Shown here: piece by piece, positions 1 to 5,150 of the stretch
How positions within the stretch are numbered: position 1 is the first letter of the stretch
How the letters are laid out: the number at the start of each line of letters is the position of its first letter
Assembly (NCBI GenBank): GCA_937875645.1
Contig: CALLXO010000120.1
Coordinates: 1-8,036 of the forward strand
DNA length: 8,036 nt
DNA from: an uncultured Clostridia bacterium
GTDB taxonomy: Bacteria; Bacillota; Clostridia; Christensenellales; CAG-314
Direction: 5' to 3'
Notes under the pieces: generated by a model
What the model was told of the DNA's origin: nothing
The model's input: the letters and a program-made list of their open reading frames with translations, nothing else
Databases searched by the model: none
Translations under genes and position numbers: made by a program

Positions 1-2
1 AT

Positions 3-620
3 GACCGAATTTACGAAAATCTTTTGCCCGATCACACAAACTATTACATTGTAAACGGCGTGTTTTATTATGCAGGGCAAGGTCAGGTCATAAATAACAT
101 GACTGCTTCTTTGTACAGTTTAATGCAAACAAATGTAAACGGCAACGGCACAAGCGAGGCTAACTTCAAGAGCGGACTGTCTTCCTTTGTAAACAGTAGA
201 GGCTACAATATTACATACACTTCTATCATGTCCAACGGGAATTTTTCTTTAAGCGAATGTGCAAACACCTTCTTCAACAGTGAGCGGCCGGTCGTCCTAT
301 TAATGACAGGATATTATTATTATCCTTTTGCGAATATGTCGCAAAACCCCAACCATGACATTTTTTACGGAGTAAAAAGCACAAGCGGCAGCCATATAGT
401 GGTTGCGTACAGCTACCGCCAATACAACTATTGGAGGACGGAGACGAAATTAGTCTGGTCACCGGTATGGTACAATCCCTTTAGATATATTGAAGTAACA
501 GAATTTGTCAATTTTAGAACGGACCATTATTTGTTAGTATCTTTTGGGGACGGCACAAGGGGAATGGTACCTATAAACAACGACTATTTTGACAACGCAT
601 ACGGCATTACTATAAGCTGA
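3..620 (+). CDS. C39-like (papain-fold) cysteine peptidase-like protein, 5' partial
   Basis: The reading frame is open from the first bases of the window to a TGA at 618-620, so this is the C-terminal about 205 residues of a longer protein; the TTG at 24 is internal and has no ribosome binding site. The visible part has an FFNSERPVVLLMTGY segment followed about 30 residues later by GSHIVVAYSYR (His codon at 393-395). This spacing resembles the 'PV(I/V)... GH-VV-GY' half of C39-like and related papain-fold domains, where that His is catalytic. The expected catalytic Cys would lie upstream, outside the window, so activity cannot be judged. The remainder is rich in Tyr, Asn and Phe and ends in a beta-rich tail (YLLVSFGDGTRGM, then VPINNDYFDN), as in secreted or surface proteins. 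No transmembrane segment or sorting signal is seen at the C terminus. It is followed 20 bases later by a terminator, so it ends its transcript. The family call rests on a weak motif; a non-enzymatic secreted protein is possible. Confidence 0.5.
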   Translation, partial: DRIYENLLPDHTNYYIVNGVFYYAGQGQVINNMTASLYSLMQTNVNGNGTSEANFKSGLSSFVNSRGYNITYTSIMSNGNFSLSECANTFFNSERPVVLLMTGYYYYPFANMSQNPNHDIFYGVKSTSGSHIVVAYSYRQYNYWRTETKLVWSPVWYNPFRYIEVTEFVNFRTDHYLLVSFGDGTRGMVPINNDYFDNAYGITIS

Positions 621-640
621 TTGTGCTTAACTAATTGTCA

Positions 641-675
641 AAAAAATAGGCTAAAGCAATTTAGCCTATTTTTTT
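641..675 (+). terminator. Rho-independent terminator after the C39-like gene
   Basis: A perfect inverted repeat has arms 641-655 and 660-674 around a GCAA loop (656-659). The core is ATAGGCTAAA paired with TTTAGCCTAT, flanked by an A-run on the left and a T-run (669-675) on the right. It begins 20 bases after the stop of the upstream gene. Because the A-run mirrors the T-run it could also work on the opposite strand, but no minus-strand gene runs into it. Confidence 0.92.
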
Positions 676-689
676 ACCCAAAACCGTAA

Positions 690-719
690 TTGCTAAACTC
701 CGTTAAATAAAATTATAAA
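690..719 (+). promoter_or_regulatory. Sigma-A-like promoter of the FAD/Rieske gene
   Basis: TTGCTA (690-695) and TATAAA (714-719) are separated by 18 bases and lie just after the terminator of the preceding gene, so they would start a new transcript. The predicted start point, around 725-727, leaves a leader of only about 12-14 bases before the ATG at 739. Confidence 0.6.
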
Positions 720-738
720 AACAACACAAAATAACTTT

Positions 739-2181
739 ATGAAATCAGTTTGGCTAACAGAAAAAAATGTAAATCAATATCCTAAAATAAATAAAAGCTG
801 CACAAAAAACATTGTAGTAGTAGGCGGGGGGATTGCCGGTTATCTTACAGCTTTTAACTTGTCTCAAAAAGGCCACGAAGTAACGTTGATTGAAGCGCAA
901 AATCTTTTTAACGGCACAACGGGTTTTACCACAGCTCATATTGATGCGTTGCATTCTCTCTTTTATAAAGATTTACAAAAAATGTCCACTGATAAAGCCC
1001 GGCTTTATTATTGGTCACAAAAAAACGCTATTGACGATTACGAAAGCTTGATAAAAAAATACAATATTCAATGCGATTTTAAGCGGGTGGACAGTTTTAT
1101 TTTAGCGCAACAACAAGACGTGCAAAAATTAAAAAAAGAATATGAAGCATTAAAAGCCATAGGCGAACACCCGGACTTTTTTGTCAGTACCGACATTTTT
1201 GGCGAAAATATGTGCGCTCTTAAAGTGCCTTTTATGGCGATTTTTGACCCCATAAAATTTTTGCGTGCTTTGCCTGTCAACTTTGAAATTTTTGAGAATT
1301 CACGAATAACTGACGTGGATTTTAATAATAAAATTTTGTATTGCGGCAAAATTGCAATAAAAGCAAATAAGATAATAATTGCCACTAACTATCCTATAAT
1401 AAATGTACCTGGATGGTATTTTTTGAGAATGTACAAATCCACTTCCTACGCTGTAAGCGTTAAGTCAAAAACTGAGCTAACAAAGATATACCAAAGTACC
1501 TCAGAAAGCGGAATTACCTTACGAAGCAATAACGACCAATTAATTGTAGGCGGACTGGATCACCGCACAGGCAGGGTGGACGATACAACTAAATACCAAA
1601 CACTGCTAAAAAAGGTGCAAACAATAGAGCAAAACGCGTCAATTACGCACCACTGGTCAGCTAACGACTGTGTTACTTTTGACGGCATTCCTTTTATAGG
1701 ATACTATTCTAAAAAAAGCAAGGATATTTATGTAATCACCGGATTCAGCAAGTATGGAATGGCAAACGCTTTAACTGCTTCCAAGGTTATTTCTGACTTA
1801 ATTGAAAAAAAGCCAAACAAATACCAAAAGCTTTTTAGCCCCTCTCGCACAACTCCCCTATTTGTATTTTTAAAAAACTTGCTTTCGGTAGTCAGTAATT
1901 TAGTGATTATGCCGCTAATTTTGCCTTTTAAGAGCTATAAAAGTCTAAAAAAAGGAGAAGGGCGAATTGTAATGTATTTTGGCAGCAAGCGAGCTGTTTA
2001 TAAAGACGAAAAAGGCAAATATCACGTTTGCCAAGCGTTGTGCGCGCACTTAAAATGTCAATTAAAATTTAATATGGTGGACAAAACATGGGATTGTCCT
2101 TGCCATGGTTCTCGTTTTGATATTGACGGCAATTTGCTTGTCGGTCCTTCTGTAAAAAGCCTAAAAAATTATCCTAATTAA
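739..2181 (+). CDS. FAD-dependent oxidoreductase with C-terminal Rieske [2Fe-2S] domain (YhfW-like)
   Basis: This is a 480-residue flavoprotein of the D-amino-acid-oxidase-like (DAO) fold fused to a Rieske domain, the architecture of B. subtilis YhfW, whose substrate I do not know to be established. The N terminus has a Rossmann FAD motif, GGGIAG at residues 29-34, with the ribose-binding acid at Glu52 (TLIEA). The second FAD-contacting segment is [17 protein letters not shown], about residues 331-347. The Rieske domain covers about 405-480: cluster ligands Cys435 and His437 (CAHLKC) and Cys453 and His456 (CPCHGS), with Cys440 and Cys455 placed to form the usual disulfide. The end (GPSVKSL) is normal for the family, so the protein is complete. 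The ATG at 739 is favoured because SVWLTE just before the FAD motif resembles the family N terminus, although no Shine-Dalgarno is visible. Residues 374-397 form an unusually hydrophobic linker before the Rieske domain. The 3' end overlaps the convergent DUF255 gene by 8 bases. The likely role is cytoplasmic electron transfer or oxidation of a small amine or thiol substrate; the substrate is unknown. Confidence 0.92.
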   Translation: MKSVWLTEKNVNQYPKINKSCTKNIVVVGGGIAGYLTAFNLSQKGHEVTLIEAQNLFNGTTGFTTAHIDALHSLFYKDLQKMSTDKARLYYWSQKNAIDDYESLIKKYNIQCDFKRVDSFILAQQQDVQKLKKEYEALKAIGEHPDFFVSTDIFGENMCALKVPFMAIFDPIKFLRALPVNFEIFENSRITDVDFNNKILYCGKIAIKANKIIIATNYPIINVPGWYFLRMYKSTSYAVSVKSKTELTKIYQSTSESGITLRSNNDQLIVGGLDHRTGRVDDTTKYQTLLKKVQTIEQNASITHHWSANDCVTFDGIPFIGYYSKKSKDIYVITGFSKYGMANALTASKVISDLIEKKPNKYQKLFSPSRTTPLFVFLKNLLSVVSNLVIMPLILPFKSYKSLKKGEGRIVMYFGSKRAVYKDEKGKYHVCQALCAHLKCQLKFNMVDKTWDCPCHGSRFDIDGNLLVGPSVKSLKNYPN

Positions 2182-4195
2182 CTGCTGAAAGTAGCTTTAG
2201 TACTTCGTCAAGGTTTTCTGTCGGTTTTTGACAGCCGCCACCTTTGCATATATAATACATCGTTTTGTCTGTTATAGGATAATTTGATAAACAGGGTACA
2301 ATCTCATCTAAAATGCTGCTAAAAGAGGGCGTTTTTAGTATTACCGATACATTTTTTATGCCTGCCAATTTTTGCAGTTTATCTAAATTTATTTTTTCGT
2401 TTTTACTTGTCACAACAATTTCGTATCCGTCAGTCAAAAAATCCAGCAAAGAAAAAAGTGCAAAGGCATACGCCGCAGAATAATGTTGCGACTTTAGTAC
2501 AAATAGCTTAGTTTGTTCGCCATACGCTTTAAGCATATTTTTATCTGCCGTTATGCGTGACAGCTTGTTTAACACATACAAAACCGCAGAGTTTCCCGAC
2601 GGCATCGCACCGTCATAAAATTCCTTAGGACGTTTAATTAAAGAATTCAACTCAGGCGGATTCATAAAATAGCCTCCTTCCTCGTTATCAAAAAACTCTT
2701 TTATCATAACTTCCGTTAAGCTAATAGCATCTTTAAGGAAACTAACTTCAAAAGTACTATTATACAATTCTAGCAGTCCAAAAGCATAAAAAGCATAGTC
2801 ATCTAACTGTCCTGTATTATGCCTGCCTTTTTGCATGCGAAATACTTTCCCTTGTTGCGTAACGTGATACTTTTTTAGATACTCTGCCGCTTTTTTTGCC
2901 GCATCAATATATTCTTTTTTTTCTAATACCAAACCCGCCTTAGCAAAAGCAGCAATCATTAGTCCGTTCCAGCACGTCAGAATCTTTTTATCGGTAAAAA
3001 TTTCCTTTTTTTGCCTTGCCATAAGCAATTTGTCTTTTACCTTTTGCATTTTTTTATGCGCATAAAAATAATCAGAATTGCTTAATAAGTTTGCAACAGA
3101 ATATCCCTCCAAATGCCCTTTGTCATTGATATTATAGAGTTGACAAATTTCTTTTGCGCTACTTTGCTGCAAATTATCAAAAACGGTTTTTTTATCCAGT
3201 AAATAATAATATCCTTCCTTTTTTTCGCTGTCTGCGTCCTGAGCGCAATAAAATCCGCCCTTTTCGTCTGTTAATTCCCTCAAAACATATTCTGCAGTCA
3301 AATTAACCACATATTTAAAAAGCTCGTTGTCCCTCTCTTCTTGCAAATAAAATGCATAAGCGTACATGATAAGCGCATTGTCATAAAGCATTTTTTCAAA
3401 ATGCGGCACTAAATATTTTTCGTCAGTAGAGTATCTCGAAAAGCCTCCGCCAATATGGTCAAATATGCCGCCCCTATACATTTGCGTTAGAGTTTTTTCT
3501 ACCATTTGCTTAGCATTTTCCTCACCAAAATAATTATAGTATTTGAGCAAAAACAGCAAGTTGTGAGGAGAGGGGAATTTAGGCGCACCGTTAAAACCTC
3601 CATTTTTTTCGTCAAAGTTTTCTGAAAAGAATCTATACGCTTCGTCACATAACAAATTTATATTTTTTTCGCTATTCTTACTTAATTTGTCCGACCTAAT
3701 CAGCATGCCTTTTACATACTCGGCGGCATTTATTATCTGTTGCCTGTCGTTTTTCCACAATGCGTCAATTTTTTGCGACAATTCTATTAAACCGATTCTG
3801 CCAAACAATGTCGATTTTGGCAAATAAGTCGCCGCATAAAAGGGTTTTTGCTCAGGCGTCAAGTATACCGTAAGCGGCCAACCTCCCGAACCTGTCAGCA
3901 TCTGACAAGCGTCCATATATACTGCATCAATGTCGGGCCGTTCCTCTCTGTCTACCTTAATACATATAAAATAGTCGTTTAATACTTTAGCTGTCTCAGT
4001 GTCGTTAAAAGACTCTTCTTCCATAACGTGACACCAATGGCAGGCAGAATAACCAATGCTTAAAAACACAGGTTTATCCTGTTCCTTCGCTTTTTTAAAA
4101 GCATCGTCGCACCAAGGATGCCAGTTTACCGGATTATGCGCGTGTTGCAACAAGTAAGGCGACTTTTCATTAATCAATAAATTTGTGTTTTGCAT
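2174..4195 (-). CDS. DUF255 / SSP411-family protein with thioredoxin-like domain (YyaL/SPATA20 type)
   Basis: This is a 673-residue protein, a normal length for the bacterial members of this family. The N terminus (about residues 1-165) is the DUF255 thioredoxin-like domain: the family signature [20 protein letters not shown] (9-28), the CHWC redox motif with Cys52 and Cys55, [10 protein letters not shown] (81-90) and GSGGWPL (102-108). The middle and C-terminal parts carry segments typical of the (alpha/alpha)6-barrel, epimerase/glycosidase-like region, such as [35 protein letters not shown] and [15 protein letters not shown]. Near the C terminus, [12 protein letters not shown] is a conserved two-Cys segment. 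Cellular function is not well established for the family; a thiol-redox or protein-quality role is commonly suggested, and the barrel may bind a sugar-like ligand. The ATG is preceded by AAAAGGGAG (4201-4209 on this strand) at 5 bases. The gene is transcribed divergently from the ferritin-like pair and ends in an 8-base tail-to-tail overlap with the Rieske gene, without a terminator of its own in that junction. Confidence 0.95.
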   Translation of the reverse strand: MQNTNLLINEKSPYLLQHAHNPVNWHPWCDDAFKKAKEQDKPVFLSIGYSACHWCHVMEEESFNDTETAKVLNDYFICIKVDREERPDIDAVYMDACQMLTGSGGWPLTVYLTPEQKPFYAATYLPKSTLFGRIGLIELSQKIDALWKNDRQQIINAAEYVKGMLIRSDKLSKNSEKNINLLCDEAYRFFSENFDEKNGGFNGAPKFPSPHNLLFLLKYYNYFGEENAKQMVEKTLTQMYRGGIFDHIGGGFSRYSTDEKYLVPHFEKMLYDNALIMYAYAFYLQEERDNELFKYVVNLTAEYVLRELTDEKGGFYCAQDADSEKKEGYYYLLDKKTVFDNLQQSSAKEICQLYNINDKGHLEGYSVANLLSNSDYFYAHKKMQKVKDKLLMARQKKEIFTDKKILTCWNGLMIAAFAKAGLVLEKKEYIDAAKKAAEYLKKYHVTQQGKVFRMQKGRHNTGQLDDYAFYAFGLLELYNSTFEVSFLKDAISLTEVMIKEFFDNEEGGYFMNPPELNSLIKRPKEFYDGAMPSGNSAVLYVLNKLSRITADKNMLKAYGEQTKLFVLKSQHYSAAYAFALFSLLDFLTDGYEIVVTSKNEKINLDKLQKLAGIKNVSVILKTPSFSSILDEIVPCLSNYPITDKTMYYICKGGGCQKPTENLDEVLKLLSAVN

Positions 4196-4200
4196 AATTA

Positions 4201-4209
4201 CTCCCTTTT
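4201..4209 (-). promoter_or_regulatory. Ribosome binding site of the DUF255 gene
   Basis: On the minus strand this reads AAAAGGGAG and is 5 bases from the ATG at 4195-4193. It fixes the start, which also matches the family N terminus. I could not assign a convincing -35/-10 pair for this gene in the 141-base divergent gap. Confidence 0.75.
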
Positions 4210-4251
4210 AATTATCGTAATTTTCTTAAAATTTAATCGCTATTTATCCAA

Positions 4252-4281
4252 TTAACTCAAAATTAATATTTACAGTATAGT
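4252..4281 (+). promoter_or_regulatory. Candidate sigma-A-like promoter of the ferritin-like operon
   Basis: TTAACT (4252-4257) and TATAGT (4276-4281) are separated by 18 bases in a very AT-rich gap, giving a start near 4288 and a leader of about 50 bases. The match is moderate. I looked for sporulation-sigma-type -10 sequences and saw none that were well placed, which matters because the downstream genes resemble spore coat proteins. Confidence 0.4.
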
Positions 4282-4322
4282 AATTTTTTTAATGCAAATA
4301 ATAAACGCATAGACCAAAAAAC

Positions 4323-4330
4323 AAGGAGGA
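4323..4330 (+). promoter_or_regulatory. Strong ribosome binding site of the first ferritin-like gene
   Basis: AAGGAGGA lies 6 bases before the ATG at 4337, a near-perfect Shine-Dalgarno. It supports translation of this very short gene. Confidence 0.85.
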
Positions 4331-4336
4331 ATTTTT

Positions 4337-4534
4337 ATGAGTCAAATGGCAGTTAAAAATTTGCAGGGGCTTAATGACATACTTGATGCGGAAAAGCTAA
4401 ATTATCAAAAGTATTGCTCATATTTGCCGCAAATACAGGACAGTGAGTTAAAAAATCTCGTTTCGGACCTTATCAGTTCTACCGAAGAACATTACAACAC
4501 TGTCTTTAAGTATCTTAAATCCCATAAAGGTTAA
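4337..4534 (+). CDS. Small helical ferritin-like / CotF-related protein (65 aa)
   Basis: This short protein is predicted from its sequence to be two helices: residues 10-30 (LNDILDAEKLNYQKYCSYL) and 36-62 (SELKNLVSDLISSTEEHYNT followed by VFKYLK). The pattern AEKxxxxxY in the first helix and EEHYxxxFKYL in the second resembles half of a ferritin-like four-helix bundle and the coat F family. Glu and His in EEHY are the kind of residues that bind metal in such bundles, but two helices alone could not make a site, so a partner or dimer would be needed. A near-perfect Shine-Dalgarno precedes it. The stop overlaps the ribosome binding site of the next gene, which begins 12 bases later, so the two are very likely co-translated. 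It aligns loosely with its neighbour and may be a diverged copy. No signal peptide or membrane segment is seen. Possible roles are spore coat component, stress protein or metal/redox binding. Confidence 0.8.
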   Translation: MSQMAVKNLQGLNDILDAEKLNYQKYCSYLPQIQDSELKNLVSDLISSTEEHYNTVFKYLKSHKG

Positions 4535-4546
4535 AAGGAGAAAATT

Positions 4547-4810
4547 ATGGAAAGAAGTTTAAATGACGAACAAATAATAAAAGATATTTTGACATCCGAA
4601 AAAAATATGGCTAAAATGTATATGGATGCCATCCTTGAAAGCAGCTGCCCTAATATGAGAGACACTTTAGGACAAGTGCATATGGATGTAGCGGATGACC
4701 AGTATAGCTGTTTTAAGTATATGGAAAAAAATAATCTTTACCCCATCGAATATGCAGAAACACAAAAATTAGATACAACAATACAAAAGTTTTCTAGCTT
4801 ACAAAGCTAA
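4547..4810 (+). CDS. CotF-like spore coat / ferritin-like protein (87 aa)
   Basis: The protein has the coat F-domain pattern: NDEQIIKDILTSEKNMAKMY, then a helix break, then CPNMRDTLGQVHMDVADDQY and FKYMEKNNLYPIEYA. In CotF-like proteins the same order appears as D-(I/L)L-x-SEK-x5-Y, a helix turn, a long second helix ending in (F/Y)-x-Y-M and a short Pro-containing tail with Tyr-Pro (here LYPIEYA, about residues 64-70). CotF is a coat protein of Bacillus spores, but many CotF-like proteins occur in clostridia and their roles are mostly untested. AAAGGAG (4534-4540) lies 6 bases before the ATG. It is the second gene of a two-gene operon and is followed by a terminator hairpin. Where typical family members have Glu/His-rich helix-2 residues, this one has VADDQY, so a metal site is less likely here than in its 65-residue neighbour. 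Confidence 0.82.
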   Translation: MERSLNDEQIIKDILTSEKNMAKMYMDAILESSCPNMRDTLGQVHMDVADDQYSCFKYMEKNNLYPIEYAETQKLDTTIQKFSSLQS

Positions 4811-4836
4811 GTATTTGCGAAAAATTTTATTGAAAA

Positions 4837-4876
4837 ACAACAAAAAACGGGAAATAAATCCCGTTTTTTTGTTGTG
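4837..4876. terminator. Bidirectional terminator between convergent genes
   Basis: The GC core CGGGA (4848-4852) pairs with TCCCG (4859-4863) around an AATAAA loop. The arms extend through an A-run (842-847 within 4842-4847) and a T-run (4864-4870), then ACAAC/GTTGT, with one unpaired T. On the plus strand the T-run ends the ferritin-like operon. On the minus strand the mirrored T-run ends the large surface-protein gene, whose stop is at 4892-4890. Confidence 0.9.
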
Positions 4877-4889
4877 CTTTTTCTTATTA

Positions 4890-5150
4890 TTAATCGATTG
4901 GCAGTTCCTTATTAAGCCAGCCTTCTCCGCTGCCGTATTCAAACCAAATGGTAGAAATTGAACCACCATCATAGTGAAGTTTTGTGCCATTCATAACAAT
5001 TGAATAATAATTGCTTCCGCCTATATCATATCCTCCATTACGGGCAGAATATTTATACAGTTCTATCCCGATAGCCGCCTCATTGGGAGCGTATTCAGTT
5101 AATACTTCTAGCACTTTCTGCTTATCAGCATCCGTAATAATACTAAATTG
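4890..5150 (-). pseudogene. C-terminal fragment of the surface protein, split off by a frameshift
   Basis: This 86-residue stretch is open from the codon at 5150-5148, just below an in-frame TGA at 5153-5151, to the TAA at 4892-4890. It begins QFSIITDADKQKVLEVLTEY and continues to EGWLNKELPID. It has a GTG at 5114 but no ribosome binding site before it, and no promoter, so it is unlikely to be a separate gene. Read together with the upstream frame, one extra base in the T-run at about 5147-5149 would give a continuous ...CIYDNFSIITDADKQKV, whereas the upstream frame ends in an unlikely tail (LVLLRMLISRKC). I therefore take it as the natural C terminus of the large gene. It carries no LPXTG motif or membrane anchor. 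Its fold is not recognised; the Tyr/Gly-rich pattern suggests a beta-rich segment. Confidence 0.78.

Noticed and set aside
1..54. Small plus-strand frame starting with ATG at position 1
   Set aside because: It stops after 17 codons and overlaps the better-supported partial gene in another frame.
1068..1385. 105-residue minus-strand open frame inside the FAD/Rieske gene
   Set aside because: It lies wholly inside a well-recognised gene on the other strand, has no ribosome binding site or promoter and looks like a shadow frame. Shorter frames at 274-462, 754-954, 4799-4990 and 5390-5578 were rejected for the same reasons.
4300..4322. Sporulation-sigma -10 (CATAGACCA, near 4307) for the CotF-like operon
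   Set aside because: It does not match the sigma-K or sigma-E patterns well, and the implied transcript start would fall at or inside the ribosome binding site.
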